From positions 21,606,103-21,666,102 of the forward strand of contig NC_087072.1 of assembly GCF_026151205.1 (NCBI RefSeq): 60,000 nt of DNA, in the 5' to 3' direction. The position numbers were made by a program, and so were the translations under genes. This document shows positions 1 through 10,650 of this stretch, piece after piece (positions within the stretch are counted from its first letter, which is position 1; each line of letters opens with the position of its first letter). The notes below the pieces were generated by a model. That model was not told where the DNA came from. It made no database searches and saw only the letters and a list, made by a program, of their open reading frames with translations. This DNA comes from Bolinopsis microptera. Its lineage: Eukaryota; Ctenophora; Tentaculata; Lobata; Bolinopsidae.

Positions 1-2
1 GA

Positions 3-1247
3 CGGTACATTGACGATGGTGCAGGTTTCTTCTACAGCACTGAAAGGAAATTTGACCAGTGGATTTCCGATGTAAACAAATCCTTGAAAGAATATGGGCT
101 ACTCATTGATGAATCCCAATGGAAGGAAGTTGGCACGCCTGTGGCTTTTCTAGATATCGAGTTTTGTTTCGACCCTGAGGGAAACTTACAAACTGACCTC
201 CATATCAAGGAAACAGATTCAAGGAGCTATCTACATTTTAGCAGTGCACATCCAAACCACATTTATAGTGGAATAGTTTACAGCCAGTGCATCAGGCTCA
301 GGAGAATAATCAACTCGCAAGAACGACTGGAAACCAGATTGAGTGAATTAAGCCAAGCATTCAAGGCAGCTGCATATCCCTCAAAAATGGTGAACAACAT
401 CAGCAAAAAAGTTCTCAACTCAGAAAGAAACCTTGAACGAAGATCTCCCAAGGACAACACACTGAAGCCAGAGATCCTGCCAATAAGGGTTGTCTCAACC
501 TACGGAAGTGACTCTGATATCGTCACCACAGTGATTAAGTATGAGGAGAACTTAAAGAAGACCAGAAGTTTTTGTAACCTGAGTGACTCAAAACAACAGA
601 GTAACACCCTTGAAGAAAAGAAGAATGGCAAAAAGTTCTTCCAGTTTGTCAAGAAAACAGGAAGCAACTTCAGAAGACGGTTGGTTAAGGTGAAAGACAT
701 AGCTCTGGGGAATAAGCACGGTCAAACAAAGCCGTGTAGAAAGAAGAACTGTGCAACGTGTGAGTCTATTGATAGTGCTACACAAATCAGCATCAATGGG
801 AAACGGGTAAAACCAGCACCAGGTACATGCATCACTTACAACATCATATATTTGATCAGATGTAAACTGTGTGAGAAACCATACGTAGGCAAATCCACCA
901 GAATGCTACGGGTAAGGTTTGGCGAACACAGAAGAGCATTCTACAAGATCATCAGTGGGCAAAAGGTTGACACGGATGATGACTCAAACTGTGTAGGACT
1001 CCACCTCCATATAGAGCATGGACTGTCTCAGAAGGAAAATTTTAACAATAGTGTTTCAGTGTGTATCCTAGAAAATTCAAGTCCTAGTAGTTTAGATGTA
1101 AAGGAGCACCGATATATACAATGATTCCTGATTATTCGGAATAAAAAGTGTTTTGTGAACCACACTAATATACATGCCTTAAAGTCCCTTCGCCCCTCAG
1201 GAATGAATAGTACAAACCCTTTCAAGATTCCTTTACTGCATAATTAA
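3..1247 (+). pseudogene. Penelope-like retroelement, RT 3' part plus GIY-YIG endonuclease
   Basis: The frame is open from the window edge and enters at the RT catalytic motif RYIDDGAG, so the element starts left of the window. The thumb region follows (SYLHF, HPNHIYSGIVYSQC), then a basic linker, a cysteine cluster (KPCRKKNCATC) and a GIY-YIG nuclease core: IYLIRCKLC, YVGKST, and R and EH residues further on. This RT to GIY-YIG order is characteristic of Penelope-like elements. The frame stops at 1122-1124 (KEHRYIQ stop). It resumes in the same frame and ends LKSLRPSGMNSTNPF...LLHN at 1247. That matches the tail of the related minus-strand copy at 22.3 kb, so about 57 bp with a stop appear inserted just before the conserved end. 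The copy is probably dead. Confidence 0.88.
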
Positions 1248-1591
1248 TTTTTATTTTGTCCGAGGGGCTTTCCATAAATTATTTATAAAAAAATACTTGG
1301 TCCATTTATTGATGTTTCATTTACCACAGCAGTTTCCTTTTCAGAGTTTGAGTTTATATTTAGAAACTAACCATACTATCTTTTAGATGTATGTCACTTA
1401 TGATGGCTCCGGCTGAAAGTACCATGACTCATTTTATTTAGAAGATCGTAGTTTCATTGCTTCTGAAGTAGCTATCAGTTCGCCGGACATTGTTCGGTAT
1501 AATACTCTGATAACATCATTATATTTAAGGGGACATTTTGAAAGTGTGTACTCTCAAAAATTTGTTCAATGTATCAAATCTTATTGTTTTT

Positions 1592-1902
1592 ATCTATACT
1601 TTCATATAATTCAGAGAATTCTTTCTGCTGTACGACCGCCCACGTGCAAATTAGACGAGAAATAGGTAGTTGCAAAGTAACCATGGTAACGAGGATTGTT
1701 AAACGCACGTGCACGTGCAATGATTGTATTAAGTTTTAACGTCATTTTGATCGGTTTTGTTGATATTACGCTGTGTTTAGTACAAGCAACATTTTAATTG
1801 GCTGTATCTTCGGTTGTGTAAGATATTTTTTGACGCGATTTAAACTTACTAACAAAAATACTTTCAATATTAGCTTCCTCCCTGTGACCACGGGTTTTCT
1901 AG
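1592..1902 (+). mobile_element. Helitron-like non-autonomous repeat, copy A
   Basis: About 310 bp beginning TCTATAC and ending TTTTCTAG before a T. It is closely similar over its length to three tandem copies at 22.42-23.24 kb. Shared landmarks are CCGCCCACGTGCAAATTAGA, GTAACCATGGTAAC (1677-1690) and CACGGG just before the CTAG end. TC...CTAG termini followed by T fit the Helitron pattern. No coding capacity is visible. A terminal hairpin is only weakly supported, so the class is tentative; the repeat family itself is certain. Confidence 0.6.
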
Positions 1903-2034
1903 TACTTTCATAATATGAAGTCAAATCCCGAATCTCATCAAAAAAGGTTTTGGTGTATGTCCCCTTAAAGTAAGTCTAGGATTTCCAATTCGGGAACTCG
2001 ATTCACTAAAACTATCCATCACCATTTTTCATCA
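1903..2034. other. Unannotated spacer
   Basis: AT-rich sequence between repeats; nothing recognised. Confidence 0.5.
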
Positions 2035-2830
2035 AAATTAGTGAACACTGAACATGGTGAGAAAGGTACATTGAAAATGGTAACTTTAAGTGAAAAAGGT
2101 GAGAAAGGTACATTAATACTAGTAAATTTTGGTGAAATTGGCGAGTAAGGTACATCAACAAGAATTTTGCCGCGGTTAAACCACGCACGATCTATTTTCC
2201 CTATGATGTACTTGTATCTTGTACCATTAATTCTTTCGAGTGAAAAGTGTGACTGGAAAAAGTGCAAAATATTTACATTATACTATGTTTTTAATAAATG
2301 AGTGGGATTCGCGTCGTGCATGGTAAAAATTGACGATTTAATTTGACCAATGTAGCGCAGTATAACAGACGCTTCCAATACACATAATTATAGGGGAATG
2401 GTCTATATTGCGAAGGAGCAGACTTTTGTCGTCACCGTAGGACCGTCGGGCCACCTCATACAGCTGTATATCCAAACCCGATTACTTATTCCCTACGATC
2501 TTTTTGCCTTCGGCAAGAGTAGAGAAAAAAATTGTAACTTTTAGTGAATATGGTGAGAGAGGTACATCGAAACTGGTAACTTTTGGTGAACATGGCGAGT
2601 AAGATACATCTAAACTTGTAACTTTTGGTGATCATGGTGAGTAAGGTACATAAAAACTGTTTACTTATAGTGAACATGAAGAGTATGGTACATCGGAACT
2701 GGTAATTTTTGGTGAACATGGCGAGTAAGATACATCAAATCTAGTAACTTTTTGTCATCATGGTGAGAAGAGTACATCAAAACTGGTTACTTATAGTGAA
2801 CATGGCGAGTAAGGTTCATCAAAACTGAGC
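2035..2830. repeat. 42-bp degenerate minisatellite in two blocks
   Basis: A unit of about 42 bp (GTGAACATGGCGAGTAAGG, then TACATCAAAACTGGTAACTT) recurs about three times at 2035-2155 and about seven times at 2543-2825. Unrelated sequence at about 2160-2540 separates the blocks. Because 42 is a multiple of 3, the array leaves spurious open frames on the minus strand. Copies diverge at many positions. Confidence 0.8.
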
Positions 2831-4031
2831 TCTTGGTATTGTCGCAGAAAACACATTTAATACCTCAATTTGATACTTTGAAAATAAAAAACTAAAATGG
2901 TGTAAAATGGTGAATGTTTTTTATGGTGAATCGGGTTTCCAAATTGTAAAATTTCACCATTTTTCACAATTTTTCACAATTTTTCACCATTGGATACCCC
3001 CGTGCAATCTCTTGATGTTGCTAAGTAACGATGCAGGTAACCTCTGATGAAATTACGCCGTTATTCTAACGTTTATTTTACCTCAGTTCTGAAGTTAATT
3101 ATAGAAAATCTAAAGCCTTAGTCAAAATTCTAAGAATGCTTATCTCCTATTCCTATCCTTTTTTACAACCCTGCTAAAAAATCGCGAGGTTTCAACCCCA
3201 TTTGCGAGCTGAAATTGGTCACGCCAGAGGGTCGGCTTTTTGGTCGATTTTCAGTGTTTTTATCGGGGGGATTTCGTCACGTTTAAAATATATTATAGAT
3301 GTCGTCCCTGGGCACTTGATAATTAATTGAAGCAAACTGTAGTGTGAGGGATGAGTCTCAGAAGTAGATTGACATAAGAGCACTTGAACCACTATCTGAA
3401 CTGCTAAACGTCCCGAAGCACCTTACAAATGCTATAAACCCCATGAACGCCATCAGAGGGCCGAGGGGGCCGCTTTTCTCCTGAATTGTGGGTTGACAAA
3501 TTTATTGATAGAGATATCAGATACTGTACAGTCGGAGTGTCGAACACACTGGAAGCGCCCCCGGTCTCTCCCCCTCTCCACACAGTCTTCCTGCACCTAT
3601 GTTTTGAGTATTATCAGGAATATATTTCTGGCCAGCGTTGTGACAGAATAGATTAGATCGTCTTAATTGTTTCTTCTCGAAACTGCATCACATCTCGAGC
3701 CCGAATGTAGCTGCTCTTTTTCAAGCGTGACTTGGCCCAACAGGTTAGCTAGCAGTAAAATCAATAATGCATGCAATTCCCAACGTTTTCGTTCTATTCA
3801 TGTCAATTCTCGGCGACGCGACGGGAAGATAATTAATTAATGATTATCATGGCAAAATATTGCGCGCGGCAATATGCGCGTTACTTGCGCTGCAAAGTAA
3901 TAAATTTAGTATGCCCGCGTTCCGTTAAAGACACCAAAATTGGGGCATTTTGTGTCGCTTTTTGTTTCGTTTCTAATAGTTTTGTAAACGTGTATTAGTA
4001 ACTGGATTGCAAGAGAGGGGGCTTTGTTTAC
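2831..4031. other. Gene-free stretch with minor repeats
   Basis: Positions 2890-2995 are rich in a TTTTTCACCAT/TTTTTCACAAT microrepeat. A GC-rich segment at about 3440-3500 (GGGGGCCGCTTTTCTCCTGA) resembles 16320-16360, so both are probably remnants of one unidentified transposon. No convincing coding exon seen. Confidence 0.5.
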
Positions 4032-4370
4032 ATGAGACACGATAATACCAGAGACTTCATTGCAGGACTCCCCGAAATAGTGCAACATGATGTTCAAACT
4101 GAGCCATCTCTTCAGCCAATAATAGAGGCTCAATCCGACCAATTCAGAAACACGGACGATGCAGCGAGACTGACATCAGGGCGAAAAGCTTTTGGAGAGC
4201 TGGCCAAGACGCCGATTTTGGTGTCAGAATAACATATCTCCTGTCATCAACAGCTGTGAAGACTTCACTGTCTTCACTCTATGATCACAATGAGAAAGAA
4301 AAGAAACGATCGTACAATCATAGAGTTATGACAGTGGAGCAGGGAAAGTTTGTGTCTGGTTTCGTGGGGA
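4032..4370 (+). pseudogene. Decayed transposon-associated ORF fragment
   Basis: The first frame reads MRHDNTRDFIAGLPEIVQHD, then EPSLQP and NTDDAARL. After a frame change near 4180 it continues with a DADFGVRI-like stretch and SLSSLYDHNEKEKKRSYN, then VEQGKFV. The order (EPSLQP, NTDD.ARLD, KGFW-like, D.RV, Y..HE..KKR.Y, VE.G.F) matches a tail seen in retrotransposon-derived ORFs of cnidarians and other invertebrates, recognised from memory. One frameshift and lost residues mark it as a relic with no expected activity. Confidence 0.55.
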
Positions 4371-5936
4371 CATATTACACATATAGTAAGTGGATAAGTT
4401 TCTCTCAGTCGCTATAACGTTCATTATGAACGTAATAACTCAGTCACTCAGTCACTCAGACACTCAGTCACTCAGGTAGTTGATAAATGACATATTGATA
4501 TATAACCCTCAAAGTCAACTGACAATGACAACAGCTATAACATTGACGCACAAATGCGATTCAATTGTACACATTCGCTGTTTATAACATTAAACCATTA
4601 GATCGCAGTGATTCAAAATCGAACTCCATGTAAAAATTGGTTTATCGACATTGCTTTATAAGAAGCTGATCCCATTTAAGTTCAATCATTTATGATTCTC
4701 TGAAATCTTCTGAAGAACTACTATATACTGGCTAAATTCCCAGAGTTCTATCACCATTCACCAGCATAGTCTTAGACTGAAATATGTTATTTGAATCAAA
4801 CTAATATTGGTCAAAAACTCAGCACTTATCCTTTGGAAACTTTCTTTCAAGTCTCAACCTGGGCTCACATCCCTGACCAAAGATAAACGTGTTTAAATGT
4901 CCAACATTCACTAATTCAGTACAAGTTTATACATACAATTAGTCTAACCCGTGCCTACGGCCGGAATTTCACTATCGCAGTTGAAATGCAAAAGTATAAA
5001 CCTGCCTATTATATTTGAAAACACGCATTACATTGTCGTATGACACACATAAATCGAGAATCTCCGAGATAAATTTGTCGATTAAAAGGATAACGTTAAT
5101 GACAGCTCCCCAACACAAAGCCCCAGCCCCCCTCCCCAGGTGAGGTAGATAAAGACGGCACATCATCATTCATCACAACATGAACAATTGAACATGGCTA
5201 TTTCAGTACGAATTAACAGAAGACGATCGAATCAGCGACCAGGTGAGCCTTAACGGATGTGTTAACAATATGCCGTGAAAATATTATAATATGTTACGTT
5301 ATTTCCTCTCATGCGTACATGTTTATTGTTCATGAATATCCATTTATAAGGCCGCTTCTCTCCTGCGGGGCTTTACAAGTTCACCTCCCGATTTCTTCAT
5401 AATAGGAGAACCTTTAAGGTTAGTTTTACAAACTATTTAGCTAAATAGAGTTCTAGGCTATACGGTACATTTTAGTTAAATGGTCCTTGGCTAGTCCAGT
5501 TATCTAGCATATTACCTAATGAGGAATAACTCGTACAAAGTAGCCTTATCTCTCGCTTATTTGTTAAGAAAGATTATGTTGAGCTCAATTCTCAGAAAAG
5601 CCTTATCTCTCGCTTTTTTTGTTGAGTGGGAGCTCAAAAAATTAACATGTCTACCATGCCAGATGCCCAGATGGACAGCTTATTCTTCACTGGCATAATG
5701 AGTTTAGAAAAGTTTAGTTTACAAACATCTAAACTTTCATTGGATAACACCGTGCCTGATGGCGCATTATAATCCGTTCAAACATTTTTATTCTTTGGGA
5801 GCATTTTGTTCTATTTCCTACAGTGACGTACCAGGCCTTTTTCTTCTAGATTTGTTTCTTAAAGGTCAAATCATACCATTTTCAATAATTAAGATTGAAC
5901 GTTATATGATAAAAAACAAGCCCCTGACAGGATAGA
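4371..5936. other. Gene-free stretch upstream of the GPCR
   Basis: Holds a CACTCAGT microsatellite at 4438-4475 and a short direct duplication (GCCTTATCTCTCGCTT) at about 5543 and 5601. An upstream 5' exon of the GPCR could lie here, but none was identified. Confidence 0.45.
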
Positions 5937-6977
5937 ATGTTAATGATCCCTTTAACCACAGTCTCCATCCTCATCAGCCTTGTTGGGATCATCGCAAACT
6001 GTCTATCTCTCTCTTACTTCATCAGACGACAGAATAAAGGGCTCGCAAGTAGACTGCTGATGTTACTTAATACATGTGATTTAGTTGTGTGTGTGGTTTA
6101 TGTACCCAGAGCAATCCTGGAGAGATTGTATACATACGACAGTATTGGAATGGGTTTTATTGTCACCAATATCATATATTCCATATGTTTTGATTGCACA
6201 GGATTTTCAACGTGTCTCGTTAGTATCACCAGAACGATTAAAGTGTATCGACCTTTCTATTCTTTAAAAGGAGTTTGGATTGCAGGAAGTTTTGTTCTCT
6301 ATTCCATTTGCTCAACAATAAGGGAAATTTCTTACTACTACTATTGGTTTAAAGAAAATACTAATTTTGATACAAACTATCATCTAATAATCTTTTCCTC
6401 GATGACAACTTGCAACGTCAGCGCTGTTTTCATCTCAACAGTCATTACGGCTTATTGGTTGTTAAGGAAAACCCAGATTAAAGGCAACATCTCGAAGAGT
6501 AATCACCATGCAACCATTACTATACTAATCCTATCAACAGTATTCTGCCTTCTTAATGTCACAACCATCGTCTATCTAGCGCTTCTGTTATTCGGAGATT
6601 TCAGGGCAATTAATGAAAATGGAACAATTTCTACATCAAAAGAATTGTTCTATCAGATAGCATGGAATGTTATGATTTGTCTCAATTCAACAGTTAATCC
6701 CATTATATACCTGACAAGAAAAGAGGAGATGAGACGACATGTATTAGAATTCTGGAGGTCTCTGGTTGATAGATTCAGAGCTAAATCACAGGGAACTGGA
6801 TTACAACAAATGAGACTAAATGAAACGGGGCGACAGGAATTTAGGCCACAAGAATATGGACCACACACTAGACCACTAGAAAATGATTTAGAGTTCACCA
6901 CTAGAAGCCCAAACGACAAAGAATCCCGTGTAGGAGTAATCCCTGGCATAACTCCAGATATTTCTACTAGTGTGTGA
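5937..6977 (+). CDS. Orphan class A-like G-protein-coupled receptor, intronless
   Basis: A 346-residue ORF with seven hydrophobic segments. Rhodopsin-family marks: asparagine in TM1 (N21 in GIIANCLS), aspartate in TM2 (D48 in NTCDLVV), a TRT triplet (98-100) at the DRY position, and an NPIIY motif (254-258) in TM7, then a basic helix-8-like stretch and a polar tail. The CWxP motif of TM6 is not evident, so it is a divergent receptor whose ligand cannot be assigned. The extracellular N-terminus is only about five residues before TM1, so a short upstream exon may be missing. It runs opposite to SLU7. If SLU7 continues left of the window, this receptor is nested in its intron. Confidence 0.85.
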   Translation: MLMIPLTTVSILISLVGIIANCLSLSYFIRRQNKGLASRLLMLLNTCDLVVCVVYVPRAILERLYTYDSIGMGFIVTNIIYSICFDCTGFSTCLVSITRTIKVYRPFYSLKGVWIAGSFVLYSICSTIREISYYYYWFKENTNFDTNYHLIIFSSMTTCNVSAVFISTVITAYWLLRKTQIKGNISKSNHHATITILILSTVFCLLNVTTIVYLALLLFGDFRAINENGTISTSKELFYQIAWNVMICLNSTVNPIIYLTRKEEMRRHVLEFWRSLVDRFRAKSQGTGLQQMRLNETGRQEFRPQEYGPHTRPLENDLEFTTRSPNDKESRVGVIPGITPDISTSV

Positions 6978-8325
6978 TTTATAAATTATTGAGAAGAATT
7001 CAGAGTGAAGTTACAATTTCCTTGGTCGATATCAATGATAATAATACACAGATTAACCTTGAGTTAACTTGATCAAATCATAAGCAATGACGAGAGAAGA
7101 CTGAGGGAAGCCTTTGAATGACTTTCAACCGGCGTGAAATATAAAACTACAAAGCAACGTTTGTCCTCGAAGGACACCATAGCGGAGTTGGAGTTGAGCT
7201 TAGGCTCAACTCAAAGGTGTCTTTATAATGGTTGTGTTGGACAATCTAGCAATAGAGAGTTAAGGGCCTTCGGAGATACATGCCTCTGCCAGTCAAACTA
7301 GATATCGTGAAAGAACATATTATGGAGTCAGTCAGGTTTGTTGTGCCGCCTCAGCTATTAATATGAAGTAAGCTGTTTTGTTGTTGTATGCTATTATCAG
7401 AAACTGTGAATTGCTTTAATTTGATTGTAGAATTTACCTGGTAGAAATTTTAATTTAACCGGAAAATTTCATGTTAAGGTATATCCCATTTTACCACAAA
7501 AAAGGGCACTTCATTTTAATAAATTTTATTCTTTTGTAAATAAATTTCAAAAGTAGTTGTGTGTATACAATTACTACACATTACAGCAGTTACAAGACTT
7601 AGAGTAATGAGTTGGCTGGATTTTTATGTTAAGTTGTACAATTATTGTATATTATATAAGACAAAAGTATTCTATAGCTTCCATTCCTGAGCGTGCTAAA
7701 TCACTCTACAATCGATCTTCTAATTTTCTAAAAGGGCCCCCGACAGTTGAAACCAACTTGGATCGATGTATTTTCGGACGCTGATTCCGAATCACCCCCA
7801 TGACATAGGGTAAAAATGCTCCCCAGGCGAGATATTGGCGAAAAACTGTCTCGATCACGTGATATGACCGTATAAGGAAGTTGGTCTAATTTCTCGTCGG
7901 AGTTAGGGTTTCAGCATATGCTTTTGTTAGGGATTGGGTTAGGGTTAGGTTGGGATCAGATTAGAGTTTTAGGGTTTCGAATAGTCGTTCAGGGCCAGCA
8001 AGAGAACGGGTTGAAAAAGTCACGTGACAGTCGAGTGTAGAGTGATTATTGATTAATGATCACGCTTCCATTCCACAAAAATGACATTTTTTATACTATG
8101 TAGTGTATACTGTATATATAATGCTCTATTATGCTCTATTTCCATTTAATTACCACATTATCATTGCTCGATTGTATGTATCATTACTTGAGTAAGATAC
8201 ATAAAATAAGCTAAGAAGCTTTTCTAAATGTCACTTCTAGTTCTACGCTTTCTACCTACGCCAGTCAAATTGATCAGAAAAAGATGTCGTATTTATTAAG
8301 TTCGTTTAAATAGTTTAAAGCGTAC
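6978..8325. other. Gene-free stretch left of SLU7 exon 5
   Basis: Contains a hairpin (GAGTTGAGC / GCTCAACTC around 7191-7212) and a telomere-like patch (7911-7979). I looked on the minus strand for the next SLU7 exon, expected to start in phase 0 with a sequence like YLRNLDPNSAYYDPK, and found none. Confidence 0.5.
7911..7979 (+). repeat. Degenerate TTAGGG-like interstitial telomeric patch
   Basis: About 70 bp with irregular repetition of GTTAGGG, GGGTTAGGGTTAGG and TTTTAGGGTTT, resembling the metazoan telomere repeat TTAGGG. Only a few units are exact, so chance or a short telomeric insertion are both possible. Confidence 0.4.
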
Positions 8326-9716
8326 CTTTGCAGTATCCTCTCTGATCCTCAAGTTTCTGACTGTTTGACGCTTCTTATTATCAAACTTAGTACCCGGCAT
8401 GTTGGCTTGTTCTGTGTATTTGTATTCGTCAACATCTTCCTCATCTTCTGGGTCACTGAAACAAAGAGGGTTCTGATAAAATGTTCATAAATTATTAACT
8501 TTCTGATAACAAGTATGTACATTATTACATAAAGTATGTACATTATTACATATTACATAAAGTATGTACATTATTACATATTACATAAAGTATGTACATT
8601 ATTACATAAAGTATGTACATTATTACATAAAGTATGTACATTATTACATAAAGTATGTACATTATTACATAAAGTATCTGTACTAATAATATAGAAACCT
8701 GTCACTCTTTGACTCGGTCTGCTGCCTTATCCTTTCATTGTTGTTTAAAGATTCAGCTTTCAGCTGTTGTTTCACTTTCTCTACTTTAGAAAAATCATCT
8801 AGTAGCTCGTCGTGAGTAGTCGTATCATATCCAATCCATCTATCTCGCTTTCCTTCAAAATCCAAGTTGGGCAACACCTAAAATCAGAGTTCTAGAACAG
8901 TTAGCTCAGTTATCACGTTATCATTATCAATTGTTAATCACTAGAAAAGTTTGCCCAAAAGCACAAAAACTTGTCTAGAATACTACTATTAAATATAACA
9001 ACGTCGAAATATTAATTAAGTGTTCAACCGGAAATGAACTTACAGGAATAAGTTCATCAGGAGCATAATCTTTACCCGACCACCTAGCACCAACTTTTCT
9101 AGGCTTCTCCAAACAGTCGATCTTCTTATGAGTAATTGCTCCACAATTTGTACACGCACCTTTGCGAAACTTAGTCGCCACTTTCTGGAAATTATAATTG
9201 TTTTATTGACTTAAACAATTATAAAAGTTTTAATTCGGTATTTTCCACAATCACACGGTTAACAATATTAAAGAGACAGCAATTAATGAAATAAGTATTA
9301 AAAATTATAAAAAGGAAGCAACAGTTTCTTACATTAGTGAGTCCTTTTTGATAGAGTCTAGAAACATCGTCAAATGTTTTTACTGTTTCTGGCTGTGTCC
9401 TTTGATGGGTAAGAGTTGGCCCATCCATCTCCAGGTACCATGGAGAGTCCTTGATATATTGTGGTATGTGGGGGTTGATGTCACTGTAAGTAGACAAGTT
9501 AGTAACATGACAGAAAATAGAGTCATGAGAAATAATTTAATTGGAAACCTTTATGTAAGAACAAAAAATAAAGTAAAACGTAAAATTAACTTACACTCCA
9601 AATTCATCTTGTTCGGCAGGTTCAAGACCTGATTTTCTTGCTTCATCTAATTCTTTTTGTTTTCTGTAGTCCTCCCTACTTTTCTTTGGCGGACCATCTT
9701 CTCTGACTTCAGCCAT
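8326..9716 (-). CDS. SLU7: Pre-mRNA splicing factor SLU7, 5' five exons (partial)
   Basis: SLU7 is a second-step spliceosome factor that helps select the 3' splice site. Exons in transcript order: 9595-9716 (ATG at 9716), 9333-9483, 9044-9184, 8699-8877 and 8326-8455. All junctions are GT-AG and phases agree, giving 241 codons without a stop. Visible signatures: [10 protein letters not shown]...PWYLEMDG (exon 2); a CCHC zinc knuckle C102-X2-C105-X4-H110-X4-C115 ([16 protein letters not shown]); [21 protein letters not shown]; an acidic segment ([11 protein letters not shown]); and [20 protein letters not shown]. The last exon ends RIREDTAK before a GTACGC donor. Vertebrate SLU7 is about 586 residues, so more than half is missing. 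The next exon is either left of the window (intron over 8.3 kb) or lost. A TAG acceptor-like site 7 nt upstream of the ATG could end a 5'UTR intron or accept a spliced leader. Confidence 0.93.
8511..8682. repeat. 21-bp AT-rich tandem repeat in SLU7 intron 4
   Basis: GTACATTATTACATAAAGTAT is repeated about eight times. Some copies have an 8-9 bp internal duplication of ATTACATA. The array lies between SLU7 exons 4 and 5 and ends about 16 bp from the exon 4 donor. Confidence 0.9.
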
Positions 9717-10650
9717 GATGTGACTAGCAAGAAGCATGACATTATGTTAATTTAAAAAACGCACAAAGGAGTAAAAATCAAATATTAGCATTTTGTTAAA
9801 TGAAGTGATCCCAGAAATCAAGCTGTCACCCTTTGTTTGAGTTTAAAATTTCAGCCTTGAAATGTACGGCTGCTGCTGTTTGTTTCTTCGAATGACACAT
9901 GACTAATAATTTGGTGTTCGTCAAGAATTTGAAATATTTTATTGACAATATAGTAACCAATATCAAAAACTTAACCTTCATATTAACAATCAATATTGAA
10001 ATCGTTACTGAAAATTGATAGACCTATATGAAGATACAAGTTAAAAATATTGGGTTAAAATCTGTAAAATTAGCTCTTGTCAAATTATTAATTAGAAATA
10101 TATTTAATGTGTTTAATGTATATTTACTATATAATTTAGATCCATCATATCTATTCAAAACATAAATTACAAATACACACTACAAGAAGTATATAAGAAC
10201 ATTAAGTTGGTAAGGCTTCTTTAATGTAGCCTAGTATATAGATGATCTAAAGGAATCACACATAATTAACAATTTGTAAAGGACTGTTCAAATACATAAC
10301 GACAGCAGCCTAATGTAGGAGGGAGCTTGGAAATGCTGACAGTTGCTTGTCTTTTTTTTCTAAAATGAGGGTGGGTCTAGCAGATGCTGACGTAATAAGA
10401 AAGGGGGTTGGTTGGTCATGACTGTTGATGACATAATATGATAACAATCCTACATATCATATCATAATTAAAATTGGCTTTATCAATAACGGAAAACTAA
10501 TTGGTTCTTAAGAATAGAACCAGTGCGAAATACCAACTATATCATGCAACACCAATAGAGAAATAATATGGTAAAGCAAATGCATGCACATCTTCTGCCT
10601 TAAAATATCCTATAAATCATGTGGTCACTAGTCTGAACTGGGTCATAAGG
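9717..10650. other. Intergenic region between TMUB and SLU7
   Basis: Separates two co-directional minus-strand genes (TMUB stop at 10651, SLU7 ATG at 9716). It should hold the TMUB 3'UTR and the SLU7 promoter or 5'UTR. A minus-strand AATAAA-type signal occurs near 9950. No further ORF of substance. Confidence 0.5.

Noticed and set aside
2019-2719. Minus-strand ORFs with repeating FTKSYQFRC peptides
   Set aside because: Products of the 42-bp repeat, with no start context or homology.
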